Assembly: GCA_012842565.1 (NCBI GenBank)
Contig: DUSO01000093.1
Coordinates: 1 to 40,655 of the forward strand
DNA from: Bacillota bacterium
GTDB lineage: Bacteria > Bacillota > SHA-98 > Ch115
DNA length: 40,655 bases
Reading direction: 5' to 3'
Position 1 is the stretch's first letter, and each line of letters opens with the position of its first letter. Position numbers and translations under genes: made by a program. This document shows, one piece after another, positions 1 to 8,114 of this stretch. The notes under the pieces were generated by a model. The model had not been told where the DNA came from. It searched no databases and saw nothing but the letters and a program-made list of their open reading frames with translations.

Positions 1-972
1 CTCGGTTATGACCTGGTCCCGCTTGGCCACCGGCACTCCCACGAAATACCGGAATCCATAATCAAGCAGTTTTGCTGTCTCCTGGAACCTGACCTTGGAA
101 TCCGGGAGGCCGAGCACTACTGCGATGAGCCTCAAGCCATCCCTGCTTGCCGTAGCGGCGAGACAATACCCGGCCTCCTCGGTGTATCCGGTCTTGAGGC
201 CGTCGCAGCCTTTGTAGTCCTTGATGAGGCGATTGGTGTTGACCAGGATGTTCTTGCCACTTCTCAGGTAATCGATCCAGATGGTAAACCACTCGTGGAC
301 CTTGGGATGCTTCACGAGCTCCCTTGACATGACGGCGATGTCATAGGCGCTGGTCAGGTGGCCCGGTGCGGGAAGGCCCGTCGCGTTGACGAAATGGGTG
401 TCCTTCATCCCAAGTTCCGCCGCACGGCGATTCATCATGTCTACGAAGATCTCCTCGGCACCTGCGATGTGCTCTGCAACCGCAACCGAAGCATCATTGG
501 CGGAGACGACAGCTATGGCCTTGAGGAGGTCAGCAAGAGACATCTCCTCCCCGACCTCGAGCCATATCTGCGACCCGCCCTGCAGTGAAGCCCTCTCACT
601 GGCGATAACCTTGTCCTCCAGCTTGATCTTGCCCTGCTGGATGGCCTCCATTGCCAGGAGCATTGTCATGATCTTGGTTATGCTGGCCGGTGGACGCTTG
701 GCATGGGCGTCCTTTTCGTATAACACCCGCCCACTCGTGGCCTCTATCAAGATCGCCGACGGTGCAGTTATGGCAAGCCTCGGCTCGGAGGTCTTAGGGC
801 CCGTAGCAGCAGTGACGGGAACAGCAAGTGGAGCAGTTGCAGGCGAGAATTCAGAATAAGGAGCCCCGGGGTCGCCGCCATTCGCGAGAATCGGGCCCAG
901 GCAGGGCGAATACATGACAAGGAAGATTAAGACTACTACGGCGGCAAGCCGCCGCGCCGCCCTCCGCAACAT
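1..972 (-). CDS. dacF: D-alanyl-D-alanine carboxypeptidase, DacF type (partial, C-terminus beyond the window)
   Basis: This is a penicillin-binding serine peptidase of the S11 family that trims the terminal D-Ala from peptidoglycan stem peptides outside the membrane. The 324 visible residues begin with a basic stretch and a hydrophobic segment (about 10-21), read as a signal peptide. The three active-site motifs are present in order: SITK at 97-100 (nucleophile Ser97), SAN at 157-159 and KTG at 260-262. The ATG at 972 follows a G-rich Shine-Dalgarno run. The gene runs off the left edge in frame, so only the C-terminal part is missing. It follows pdp after 147 bases, as dacF follows the nucleoside genes in B. 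subtilis, where it precedes spoIIA and acts in spore cortex formation. The sporulation role is inferred from context; the enzyme class is secure. Confidence 0.93.
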   Translation of the reverse strand, partial: MLRRAARRLAAVVVLIFLVMYSPCLGPILANGGDPGAPYSEFSPATAPLAVPVTAATGPKTSEPRLAITAPSAILIEATSGRVLYEKDAHAKRPPASITKIMTMLLAMEAIQQGKIKLEDKVIASERASLQGGSQIWLEVGEEMSLADLLKAIAVVSANDASVAVAEHIAGAEEIFVDMMNRRAAELGMKDTHFVNATGLPAPGHLTSAYDIAVMSRELVKHPKVHEWFTIWIDYLRSGKNILVNTNRLIKDYKGCDGLKTGYTEEAGYCLAATASRDGLRLIAVVLGLPDSKVRFQETAKLLDYGFRYFVGVPVAKRDQVITE

Positions 973-1119
973 CTTTTACCCCCCTCGGAATAAGGCAGTG
1001 CCGAGAGACAGCTCGGCCGTCCCAGATTCTTCGGTAAAGGATATTCCGCGGGGGGATGGTATATTACACGGACATCATAGGACTACTGCCGCGGGAAGAT
1101 GTCAGGGGACGAGGCCCCG

Positions 1120-2439
1120 CTAAATGATGAGGTCCCTGACAAGCCTCGGCTTTTCTACCTCCTCGCCGGCAATCGAAATCGACCTGGCCAGCATCTCGCC
1201 GGCAACCATGGCCGAGGCCTTGTCTCTTGCATGGATCGCTGCGATGGGTTCTCCCGGGGCCACCCGGTCGCCTGTCTTTTTCATAAACACAATGCCGACG
1301 GAACGGTCAATCGGCTCGTCCTTTCGCCTCCTCCCGGCGCCGAGAGCGAGGGCTGCCATGCCTATATTCTCTGTATCCATCGGCCCTATCCACCCGCCGG
1401 CCCAGGCCTTTAATACCTCCTCGTGAGGCGCGCGGCCTAGGAGATCCGGGTCCTCTACAACCCTTGAGTCCCCGCCCTGTGCCTCCACAAATGCCCTGAA
1501 CTTATCAAGGGCGCGTCCGCTTGCCAGGGCGTCCATCGCCATGTGGCGGCCTTCCTCCAAGCTGCCCGCGATGCCGGCCATCGCCAGCATCTGTCCGCCC
1601 AGCGTTGTACAGAGTTCGACCAGGTCGGGAGGACCGCCGCCGGACAGGGTCTCGATCGCCTCTCTCAGCTCGAGGGCGTTCCCGACCGCCCGGCCCAGGG
1701 GCTGGCTCATATCGGTGAGGAATGCCGCGACCTTTCGCCCGGAAGCCCTCCCGACTTCAACCATTGTACGGGCCAGTTCATACGCCTCAGGCTCGCTTTT
1801 CATGAATGCCCCGGAGCCTACCTTGACGTCAAGCACGATAGAGTCCGCCCCGGCGGCGATTTTCTTGCTCATTATGCTGCTCGCAATGAGCGGTATGCTA
1901 TCTACCGTAGCTGTGACATCCCTCAAGCCGTAGAGCTTCTTGTCGGCCGGCACCAGGTCGGCGGTCTGGCTTGCCACGGCAATGCCCGTGCGTTTTACGT
2001 TGGCGATGAATTCATCCATCGTCAGGTCCACCCTGAAGCCTGGAATGGACTCGAGCTTGTCAAGGGTGCCGCCGGTGTGCCCGAGCCCGCGTCCTGACAT
2101 CTTGGCGATCTTTGCCCCGCAAGATGCGACCAGCGGGGCGAGCACCAGGGTTGTCTTATCCCCTACTCCGCCGGTGCTGTGCTTGTCCACCTTGACGCCG
2201 GGCACCTGGGAGAGGTCTACCTGCCTGCCTGATTCCACCATGGCCATGGTGAGTGAAAAGGTCTCCCTGTATGTCATCCCCTTAAAGTAGACCGCCATGC
2301 ACCACGCGGACACCTGGTAGTCCGGGATCTCTCCGGAGAGAAAGCCTGAAAGCAGGAAGCGTATTTCCTCATCGCTGAGTTCAATCCCGCGTTTTTTCTT
2401 GGTTATGATCTCGTAGGCTGTCAATCGCGTTCCCCCCAT
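1120..2439 (-). CDS. pdp: Pyrimidine-nucleoside phosphorylase (thymidine/uridine phosphorylase)
   Basis: The enzyme splits thymidine, uridine and deoxyuridine with phosphate into base plus (deoxy)ribose-1-phosphate. The 439-residue length fits the family. Phosphate-binding [10 protein letters not shown] lies at 86-95 and the signature [17 protein letters not shown] at 115-131. The ATG at 2439 has a GGGAG Shine-Dalgarno sequence 7 bases upstream and overlaps the end of deoB by 19 bases, so the two are probably translationally coupled. DeoB next door converts the released sugar-1-phosphate to the 5-phosphate, so the pair forms a nucleoside salvage module. B. subtilis has a purine nucleoside phosphorylase at this position. 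The related AnmK/DeoA-type thymidine phosphorylases are less likely, given the Firmicutes context. Confidence 0.93.
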   Translation of the reverse strand: MGGTRLTAYEIITKKKRGIELSDEEIRFLLSGFLSGEIPDYQVSAWCMAVYFKGMTYRETFSLTMAMVESGRQVDLSQVPGVKVDKHSTGGVGDKTTLVLAPLVASCGAKIAKMSGRGLGHTGGTLDKLESIPGFRVDLTMDEFIANVKRTGIAVASQTADLVPADKKLYGLRDVTATVDSIPLIASSIMSKKIAAGADSIVLDVKVGSGAFMKSEPEAYELARTMVEVGRASGRKVAAFLTDMSQPLGRAVGNALELREAIETLSGGGPPDLVELCTTLGGQMLAMAGIAGSLEEGRHMAMDALASGRALDKFRAFVEAQGGDSRVVEDPDLLGRAPHEEVLKAWAGGWIGPMDTENIGMAALALGAGRRRKDEPIDRSVGIVFMKKTGDRVAPGEPIAAIHARDKASAMVAGEMLARSISIAGEEVEKPRLVRDLII

Positions 2440-3638
2440 ACAATCTCCCGCATGAAGCTCGTCCCGGTTTTCATCTCATTCACGCCGAGGAGCTGGCATA
2501 TGGTCTTGCCTGCATCTGCAAAGCTCGACCGCGTGCCGAGAGAAACACCTGGCCTAATATGGGCTCCTGTGACCAGGAGTGGCACATATTCACGGGAATG
2601 GTCGGTGCTTGAGGTGGTCGGGTCGCATCCATGGTCCGCCGTGATGAAAAGGGCGTCATCTTCCCTCATGACCTTTATGAGGTCCGAAAGCTGTGCGTCA
2701 AGACGCTCCAGGGCCAGGGCAAACCCCTTGCTGTCGTTCCTGTGGCCGTAAAGCGTGTCGAAATCCACACAGTTTGTGAATATGAGCCCCTCATATGGGC
2801 CATCCGTCGCAATACGCAGGGTCTCCTCCATGCTCTCATCGCTTGACCCGGTATGAAACGATTCCGTGAGTCCCCTATGTGCAAAGATATCCTCGATTTT
2901 GCCGACCCCTACGACTGGGAGCCCGGCCTCCATGATGTAATCCAGCATCGTCTTTTCCGGGGGTGGGATGGAAAAGTCACGTCGCCTTTCAGTCCTCTCG
3001 AAATGACCGGGCCTGCCGACAAACGGCCTTGCGATGACCCGCCCAACATTATGTTCTCCGGTTAGAATGGCGCGTGCCTTCTTGCACATCTCATAGAGCT
3101 CTTGGACGGGGATCACATCCTCGTGCGCCGCTATTTGAAATACGCTGTCTGCAGAGGTGTACACGATCGGGTAGCCGGTCCGCATGTGCTCCTCTCCGAG
3201 CTCCTCGATGATCTCGGTGCCCGATGCCGGCTTGTTGCCGAGCACCTTGCGCCCGATGGCCTCTTCAAATGCCGAGATTACCTCCTCTGGAAAGCCATCG
3301 GGATATGTTGGGAAGGGCCTGTTCAGGATGATCCCGCTTATCTCCCAGTGGCCCGTTGTTGTGTCCTTGCCCGCCGAGAGCTCGGCCATCCTGCCGAAGG
3401 CACCCCGCGGCGCGGGGATGTCAGAGACCCCGGGAATCACCTCGCCGGCCATGGCGGCTATCCTGGCGAGCCCCAGGCTTTCCAGGGTAGGCACGGAGAG
3501 GCCGCCCACGGCCTTCGCGGTATTGACCAGGGTATTGCTGCCGGTATCTCCGTATTTGCCAGCATCCGGTAGCTCACCTACTCCTGTACCGTCCATTATG
3601 ATCAAAAAAATCCTGTCAACAGGGCGAGACTTCATCAT
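2421..3638 (-). CDS. deoB: Phosphopentomutase
   Basis: This cytosolic metalloenzyme interconverts (deoxy)ribose-1-phosphate and (deoxy)ribose-5-phosphate (also called drm). It belongs to the alkaline phosphatase superfamily. The first metal-ligand motif, [14 protein letters not shown], starts near residue 13 with Asp16. The KDTTTGHWE motif at 91-99 contains the threonine that is phosphorylated in this family, and the C-terminal [24 protein letters not shown] block carries further metal ligands. The 405 residues slightly exceed the usual 390-395. The ATG at 3638 has GAGGAGATAGATA before it. The gene follows xerD after 18 bases, the B. subtilis order (ripX-drm), and overlaps pdp downstream. Confidence 0.96.
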   Translation of the reverse strand: MMKSRPVDRIFLIIMDGTGVGELPDAGKYGDTGSNTLVNTAKAVGGLSVPTLESLGLARIAAMAGEVIPGVSDIPAPRGAFGRMAELSAGKDTTTGHWEISGIILNRPFPTYPDGFPEEVISAFEEAIGRKVLGNKPASGTEIIEELGEEHMRTGYPIVYTSADSVFQIAAHEDVIPVQELYEMCKKARAILTGEHNVGRVIARPFVGRPGHFERTERRRDFSIPPPEKTMLDYIMEAGLPVVGVGKIEDIFAHRGLTESFHTGSSDESMEETLRIATDGPYEGLIFTNCVDFDTLYGHRNDSKGFALALERLDAQLSDLIKVMREDDALFITADHGCDPTTSSTDHSREYVPLLVTGAHIRPGVSLGTRSSFADAGKTICQLLGVNEMKTGTSFMREIVWGERD

Positions 3639-3656
3639 TATCTATCTCCTCGGCGT

Positions 3657-4559
3657 TTATGCCCTGGGGTGGGCCTTGTCATATATCTCCTTAATCTTTC
3701 CCCTGGTTAGGTGGGTATATATCTGCGTCGTCGATATATCCTGGTGTCCGAGCATTTCCTGCACGGAGCGCAGGTCGGCCCCTCCCTCGAGAAGGTGGGT
3801 GGCGAAGGAATGCCTCAAGGTATGGGGGGTAACACGCCTCTCGATGCCTGACATCCGGACGTATTGCCTGAGTATTTTCCAAAACCCCTGTCTCGTGAGA
3901 CGCTTGCCCCTCCGGTTCACGAAGAGGGCGGTTGTGTTCTTACTCCCGGCGATGCGGGGCCTCACGGTGCGAATGTACCCCTCTACCCACCCGGCCGCTT
4001 CGCGCCCCATCGGCACTATCCGCTCCTTGGAACCCTTGCCCAGGCACCTCACATACCCGAGGTCTGTATTCACATCATCGACATCCAGCGAGATAAGCTC
4101 TGACACCCGCATCCCGGTGGCGTAGAGCAGCTCGAGCATGGCCCTGTCGCGGTAGCTTAGGTCATCGCCGGCACCGGGCATCTCGAGGAGCCTCCCCACC
4201 TCGCCTGCCGTGAGAACCTGCGGCAGGAATCTCTCCTTCTTCGGGGACTCCAGGTTTAGTGTCGGGTCATTCACAAGGCCGTATTCTGCGGTACAAAACC
4301 GGAAAAAGGACCTCAGTGCCGCCATCACCCTCGAGATGGTGCTGGTGGCCCTCCCGTGCGCTTTGAGGTATACAAGATATGCTATTATGTCATCTTGGGA
4401 GGCTGTTTCGATATCCTTGCCGTTTACGCGGGCGAGGTAGGAGCTGAACTGGCGGAGGTCGCGCTCGTAAGACTCCAGTGTATTCCCGGAGAGCCCCCTC
4501 TCTACTGAGAGGTAGGAAATAAATTCGCCTATGATTCCCTTGCGGGCACTGGACGGCAC
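3657..4559 (-). CDS. xerD: Tyrosine recombinase XerD
   Basis: XerD resolves chromosome dimers at dif together with XerC; a second Xer recombinase is encoded at 36256-37185. The N-terminal SAM-like DNA-binding domain is followed by the catalytic domain with the first Arg in ATGMRVSEL, HTLRHSFATH, LLEGGADLRSVQEMLGHQDISTTQ (partly shown) and the nucleophile in IYTH near the end. An upstream ATG at 4664 would add 35 low-complexity residues, but the GTG at 4559 is preceded by AGAAGGGGTGAAACC, a strong Shine-Dalgarno at good spacing, and gives 300 residues, typical of XerD. Assignment as XerD rather than XerC rests on its place in the spoIIM-deoB cluster. Confidence 0.9.
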   Translation of the reverse strand: MPSSARKGIIGEFISYLSVERGLSGNTLESYERDLRQFSSYLARVNGKDIETASQDDIIAYLVYLKAHGRATSTISRVMAALRSFFRFCTAEYGLVNDPTLNLESPKKERFLPQVLTAGEVGRLLEMPGAGDDLSYRDRAMLELLYATGMRVSELISLDVDDVNTDLGYVRCLGKGSKERIVPMGREAAGWVEGYIRTVRPRIAGSKNTTALFVNRRGKRLTRQGFWKILRQYVRMSGIERRVTPHTLRHSFATHLLEGGADLRSVQEMLGHQDISTTQIYTHLTRGKIKEIYDKAHPRA

Positions 4560-4701
4560 GGTTTCACCCCTTCTCTCTGTCCCCGGCACGGGAGCTTGTC
4601 CTATCTGTAATGTATTTGTAATGCCCGGCATACCCTGCATAGTACCCTGCATAGTCTTCGACATCGCGCGGAGTATTCCTTGTGCGGGCCGGTAATGCAG
4701 G
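4560..4701. other. spoIIM-xerD intergenic region
   Basis: These 142 bases hold no supported gene. B. subtilis has fur and a small gene here. The visible structure is a 12-bp perfect tandem duplication plus a short palindrome (see the separate repeat entry) and, on the minus strand, two ATTACA hexamers 11 bases apart. I see no clear terminator or sigma-A promoter. Confidence 0.6.
4621..4655. repeat. 12-bp tandem duplication plus palindrome in the xerD leader
   Basis: The plus strand reads ACCCTGCATAGT twice without a mismatch (4632-4643 and 4644-4655), directly followed on the left by the 11-bp palindrome ATGCCCGGCAT (4621-4631). It lies 62-96 bases upstream of the xerD GTG. It could be a protein-binding site or only a replication-slippage duplication. 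Confidence 0.7.
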
Positions 4702-5343
4702 TCAGGTGAGCTTCCTTACCGCCAGCTGCGCCAGGACCGGAGTGAGGTAGACCTCGATGCAGGCCGCAATACACAGGGCCACAACCATAAGACAGCTCAT
4801 CAGGACTGCCGGGATGAAGACCTGGGCCGGTGTGCTTTCTCTCTTGAAGATACGGCTCCCGATCCACGCGAGCGCAAATGAGAGGGATTCGGCGCCGATT
4901 ACCATGTTTGCAGGAAGAGCTACGACATTGTGCGGGAAAACCGCCGCAAGGGCGAGGACGGTGCCTTTGAGGGCCATTTCGTCGACCATGAGCCCTACTG
5001 TAAAGCCGAGGCTGAATCCCCGGGCAAAGAGGATCACTGGCACAAATGGTGCCCCGATTACCGAGATCCCGAGGGCGAACATCAGACCTGCCCTCTTGAG
5101 GCTCTCGAGGACGGCATCCTTTAATGCCGGTGAAGCTGCCTCCCCGGGAGCCTCGAGGAAATAGCTGACGAACGTGTAGAGGTAGCCCCTGAGCTCCTGC
5201 CGCTGGGGGCTGTCCAGGACCCTCACTGCGAGTGAGCCGAAGACCACCCCCATGAGCACCATGATGCCGGCCACGAGGTAGGTGCGGATATGCGCTCTCA
5301 TGTGCATGGCCCAGGCAGTCTCAAGACGTCCCACAAGAATCAT
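4702..5343 (-). CDS. spoIIM: Stage II sporulation protein M
   Basis: SpoIIM is part of the SpoIID-SpoIIM-SpoIIP machine that degrades septal peptidoglycan and drives engulfment of the forespore. The protein is strongly hydrophobic, with about five membrane segments (one near residues 22-42, others within 85-150 and 160-200) and the loop AVFPHNVVALPANMVIGAES typical of the family. The ATG at 5343 is chosen over a GTG at 5361, because GGGGGGACAAGG immediately precedes it and it gives 213 residues, as in B. subtilis. It lies between a Nudix gene and xerD, as in B. subtilis. This is the clearest sign that the organism, or its recent ancestor, makes endospores. Confidence 0.92.
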   Translation of the reverse strand: MILVGRLETAWAMHMRAHIRTYLVAGIMVLMGVVFGSLAVRVLDSPQRQELRGYLYTFVSYFLEAPGEAASPALKDAVLESLKRAGLMFALGISVIGAPFVPVILFARGFSLGFTVGLMVDEMALKGTVLALAAVFPHNVVALPANMVIGAESLSFALAWIGSRIFKRESTPAQVFIPAVLMSCLMVVALCIAACIEVYLTPVLAQLAVRKLT

Positions 5344-5416
5344 CCTTGTCCCCCCGGTCACATATCTATGCGGGAGGAGGACGGGCTATGCAAACCTGGC
5401 GCAGGTGACAACAGGG

Positions 5417-5968
5417 CTACACAAGCCCCGAGCCGACGGACAGTATTCCTGCTATGGTCTTTGCGTCTCGAATGACCCCGCTCCTTATCATGTCTACCGC
5501 CTGGTCGAGGCTGTAGACCTCGGCCTTTACGAATTCATCCTGGTCCGGGTGGGGCCGGTACCTGGAGATGCCCCGGGCCACGAAGATGTGTATGAGCTCA
5601 TCAGAGAAGCCGGGGGTAGTATAAAAGCTCATCACTCTACGGATGTCCGAGGCCCTGTACCCGGTCTCTTCCTCGAGTTCGCGCACTGCGCATTCAAGAG
5701 GATTTTCTCCCTTGTCCAGCTTGCCGGCCGGCACCTCAAGGGTGATCTCGCCTACGGGGTGCCTGTATTGCCTTACCAGTACGACGCCGTCATCATCAGT
5801 GAGGGCCACTACCGCTACTGCCTGGGAATGTTCGACCACCTCGCGTGTGGCGTGCCTGCCATCTGGCAGCCTCACGGTATCTAACCTTACATTTATGATC
5901 TTGCCCTCATACAGCCTGCGGGAATCTACCAGGGTCTCCGTAAGTCCGTCTGTTGCCGCCTGGGACAT
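5417..5968 (-). CDS. nudF: Nudix hydrolase, probable ADP-ribose pyrophosphatase
   Basis: The enzyme probably hydrolyses ADP-ribose to AMP and ribose-5-phosphate. The complete Nudix box GX5EX7REUXEEXGU is present as GKLDKGE followed by NPLECAV and RELEEETGY. The N-terminal ESRRLYEG-like start (DSRRLYEGKIINVRLDTV) and the 183-residue length match the NudF/YqkG group. The open frame extends upstream to 6361, but that part looks non-coding; the ATG at 5968 is chosen because AAAGGAGAG lies about 11 bases upstream. A promoter candidate sits at 6072-6099. spoIIM follows after 73 bases. Substrate is inferred from family and synteny, not from the sequence alone. Confidence 0.9.
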   Translation of the reverse strand: MSQAATDGLTETLVDSRRLYEGKIINVRLDTVRLPDGRHATREVVEHSQAVAVVALTDDDGVVLVRQYRHPVGEITLEVPAGKLDKGENPLECAVRELEEETGYRASDIRRVMSFYTTPGFSDELIHIFVARGISRYRPHPDQDEFVKAEVYSLDQAVDMIRSGVIRDAKTIAGILSVGSGLV

Positions 5969-6071
5969 ACAGGACGTCTCTCCTTTGCATGCATGGGGGC
6001 CACGCCGTGCCGTGTGGATCAGGCCGTAGATGTAAGGGCCGCGCCGCGCGTATAGGCCGGGCCCCACGTGC

Positions 6072-6099
6072 ATAATATTACCTGGAAAGGAAGTGTCAG
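6072..6099 (-). promoter_or_regulatory. Candidate sigma-A promoter for the Nudix-spoIIM-xerD operon
   Basis: On the minus strand CTGACA (6099-6094) and TATTAT (6077-6072) are separated by 16 bases, one mismatch from consensus in each hexamer. Initiation would fall near 6065, giving a leader of roughly 97 bases before the Nudix ATG. It lies in the 193-base gap 5969-6161 between the Nudix gene and DUF3866. Confidence 0.55.
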
Positions 6100-6161
6100 C
6101 ATTGACCACGATGGTTATCGCGCCAAACGGGCTATTTGTATCCGGCAAGGTCCGGGACGTT

Positions 6162-7301
6162 TCAGGAACGATCAGACTGCTCCTGGGCGGCCGGCAGTGC
6201 CTTCTCAGAGACGTCCTCAGGGCACCCGGCGAGGAGCGTGGCCGCGTAGAGCCCGGCAGCGCCGCTGGCCAGGAAGAATTCCCTGTCGGCGACTGAATCC
6301 CTTCCCATTGTGGAAAGCTCCACCCCCAGCTCCTCGAGTGCCTTGAGGGCGGGCTCACCATCTTGCTCTACAATCTCATGCCGGGCTGCAATGCCATGTT
6401 TCTCCAGCTGGCCCAGCACTTCCCGGCGGTAGTCTTCCCTCATCCTCGGGACGCAGACGATGGACCTCCCGGTCACTATCTCGCTCAAGACGGTCAGGGT
6501 GTGATGGCTTACGCCGCGGTGCCTTTCCCTGCTGTCAGCGAAGCTTATCCTGGGTATCAGGACAGGGGTCCCGCCAAGGGCAAGTACGGCATTGGCCACT
6601 TCCCCCTGTTCAATGCCGGAAAAACCATACCGCGTGCCCGTGCCGGCGATGCCTGGCCCCATTGAAACGACGACGGCATCCGCCTTTGCCACCGACCGGG
6701 CGATCACGAGGCCGCTGTGCACATTTACGGCCTCATGATGCCCGCCAAATGCGTGCCCGGCCGTTATAGTAGTATCGAGCAGGCCATGCCTCAGCAAGAC
6801 CCCCACCGTCTTGCTGAATGCTATCGGGAGTGCGCCGCCATCGGTCATCAGGTAGGCCACACGCGCCTTGCCCCCCGTGCCGACCTTAAGGCCGGAGCAC
6901 GCCGGCGCCAGCATGCTGTGTATCTCGCCGATCACCACCGGCATCCCATGAAGGCCATCAAACTCCTCGACCTCCTTGTGATGGGGGCTTCCTTGTTCCT
7001 CATCACACAGGCACTTAACCTGGTAGGGCGTATACCGGAGCTTCATGATGTGGCCCTGCGGCCCCGGGTCTATGTTATCGTTGCCCTCAGCATACATGAC
7101 GAAATGCATGCCGCCACTGCCCAGTCCGAGGCGGACGGCAGTGGTGTTCAGCACTACCTCCTGACCCGGGGTGATCGGGCCGGTGACGGAATCATAGTTC
7201 ACGGCCGTCTCCTCACGCCCCTCCACCTCTACCCGGGCAATGGTGATGCCTTCCCGGCGTTCGATTATCCTGAGAACCTTTCCCCGCCGGATCCTTATCA
7301 T
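6162..7301 (-). CDS. DUF3866 family protein
   Basis: The 379-residue protein matches my memory of the DUF3866 family, found in Bacillota and Actinomycetota and without a known function. There is no signal peptide or membrane segment. The N-terminal 90 residues resemble a small beta-barrel (ITIARVEVEG, TAVNYDSVTGPITPGQEVVLN), followed by the conserved GSGGMHFVMYAEG. The middle holds a glycine-rich segment, VVVSMGPGIAGTGTRYGFSG, and a histidine-containing stretch (TITAGHAFGGHHEAVNVHSG) that could bind a nucleotide or metal; this is inference only. It sits upstream of the Nudix gene and diverges from the GerMN gene. The ATG at 7301 has only a weak ribosome-binding site (CCAGG) and a short leader of about 37 bases. 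Confidence 0.82.
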   Translation of the reverse strand: MIRIRRGKVLRIIERREGITIARVEVEGREETAVNYDSVTGPITPGQEVVLNTTAVRLGLGSGGMHFVMYAEGNDNIDPGPQGHIMKLRYTPYQVKCLCDEEQGSPHHKEVEEFDGLHGMPVVIGEIHSMLAPACSGLKVGTGGKARVAYLMTDGGALPIAFSKTVGVLLRHGLLDTTITAGHAFGGHHEAVNVHSGLVIARSVAKADAVVVSMGPGIAGTGTRYGFSGIEQGEVANAVLALGGTPVLIPRISFADSRERHRGVSHHTLTVLSEIVTGRSIVCVPRMREDYRREVLGQLEKHGIAARHEIVEQDGEPALKALEELGVELSTMGRDSVADREFFLASGAAGLYAATLLAGCPEDVSEKALPAAQEQSDRS

Positions 7302-7344
7302 AAGCCTGGAATCGTCCCATCATGAGTATAGCGTCGTCCCTGCT

Positions 7345-7350
7345 ATTATA
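7345..7350 (-). promoter_or_regulatory. Extended -10 element for the DUF3866 gene
   Basis: The minus strand reads TATGCTATAAT, a perfect TATAAT at 7350-7345 with the TGn extension. No good -35 hexamer lies at 16-18 bases; the -35 position (about 7368-7373) is occupied by one arm of the inverted repeat 7365-7391. Initiation is expected near 7338. Confidence 0.6.
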
Positions 7351-7364
7351 GCATAACCGGGCTA

Positions 7365-7391
7365 TGACATGACTGGCCGTGTCACATGTCA
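7365..7391. promoter_or_regulatory. Operator-like inverted repeat between divergent genes
   Basis: The plus strand has TGACATGAC (7365-7373) and GTCACATGTCA (7381-7391), separated by TGGCCGT. The outer TGACAT/ATGTCA arms and the inner GAC/GTC arms are exact, with two extra bases in the right half. It overlaps the -35 region of the DUF3866 promoter and lies just upstream of the AT-rich TAATATATACT before the GerMN gene, where a regulator could control both directions. Confidence 0.55.
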
Positions 7392-7448
7392 ATTTCCGCT
7401 CAATCGGGGTAATATATACTTGGAATTGAGTTGAGGAGGGTGCCCGTC

Positions 7449-8114
7449 ATGCAGGACAAAAACGGCCAAGGCAAGAATGCTCAAGGCAAGAACGTAATGG
7501 TCACCACCGTCGCCATAGTGGCTATGATTATCGCCCTGGTGAGCATAGTCGCCTACATGGCAAAGACAAATGCTCGCATATCTAGAGAGCTCCAGGCTCT
7601 CAGGAAAGAAAGGCAGGAGCTCACCAGGCGGGTAGACCGCCTGGAGGGGCGTCTCAAGGAGGTGGAAAAGGAGTCCCTGAGCCTCATACCGGCCCAGGTC
7701 ACCCTCTACTTCGCGCGCGTTACCGCCACCGATACCTTCCTGGAGCCGGTCAAAGAGACCACCAGGGCCCGGGGTAGCGCGGATGTGCCCCGGGCAGCCC
7801 TGGAGGCGCTGGCGAAGGGCCCCCCGCCAGGGTCAGGGCTCGAGCCGACCTTGCCGCCCGGGACGAAGATACTCGGGGTCACGGTAAAGGACGGTACGGC
7901 CGTTGCTGACTTCAGCCGGGAGATACGCACGCAATTCCCGGGCGGCAGCCGGGCTGAGGAGATACTGGTATACTCCGTCGTTAACACCCTCACGGACCTG
8001 CCGGGGATCAAGAGGGTACAGTTTCTCGTCGAAGGCAAGAAGGTGGAGACCATTGGAGGCCACATGGGCATAATGGAGCCCCTCACAAGGAACGAGCGCC
8101 TGGTCAGGAGATGA
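7449..8114 (+). CDS. Membrane-anchored GerMN-domain protein
   Basis: This is the only plus-strand gene. The 221-residue protein has a short Lys/Gly/Asn-rich cytoplasmic end, one membrane segment at about 17-37, a charged coiled coil at about 42-76 and a GerMN domain at about 82-205. The domain shows the typical core: VTLYFAR, then a family-like PRAALEALAKGPP block, LPPGTKILGVTVKDGTAVADFSRE, and VVNTLTDLPGIKRVQFLVEGKKV. GerMN domains occur in GerM and LpqB and are linked to spore germination and envelope sensing. A TTG at 7431 is possible, but TTGAGGAGGG is clearly the Shine-Dalgarno for the ATG at 7449. The stop overlaps the convergent vorC gene by 11 bases. Coiled coil plus GerMN suggests assembly at the outer membrane face; the role is unknown. 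Confidence 0.85.
   Translation: MQDKNGQGKNAQGKNVMVTTVAIVAMIIALVSIVAYMAKTNARISRELQALRKERQELTRRVDRLEGRLKEVEKESLSLIPAQVTLYFARVTATDTFLEPVKETTRARGSADVPRAALEALAKGPPPGSGLEPTLPPGTKILGVTVKDGTAVADFSREIRTQFPGGSRAEEILVYSVVNTLTDLPGIKRVQFLVEGKKVETIGGHMGIMEPLTRNERLVRR

Noticed and set aside
123-135. CRISPR-like or tRNA-like structures anywhere in the window
   Set aside because: No regularly spaced repeats and no cloverleaf with a conserved T loop were seen; short repeats found are tandem duplications at gene junctions or inside coding regions.
386-859. Long open frames on the plus strand, for example 386-859, 12376-13380 and 18852-19916
   Set aside because: They lie antisense to certain genes (dacF, pnp, infB) in G+C-rich DNA where long antisense frames are expected, and have no family-like sequence.
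1060-1110. A sigma-F/sigma-G-type promoter before dacF
   Set aside because: The GTGTA and GGAATATCC pieces on the minus strand fit only loosely, and the consensus is too degenerate for a call by eye.
1101-1140. Imperfect inverted repeat GTCAGGG(G)AC ... GTCCCTGAC at the pdp end, as a terminator
   Set aside because: The loop is about 20 bases, one arm lies inside pdp, and no U run follows in either direction.
5969-6361. Upstream extension of the Nudix reading frame (131 more residues)
   Set aside because: The extra residues are low-complexity, Pro/Arg/Ser-rich and partly antiparallel to nothing known; AAAGGAGAG marks the internal ATG and a promoter lies inside the extension.
7415-7420. TATACT before the GerMN gene as a sigma-A promoter
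   Set aside because: No acceptable -35 hexamer at 16-18 bases and no clear match to a sporulation sigma consensus; left unassigned.
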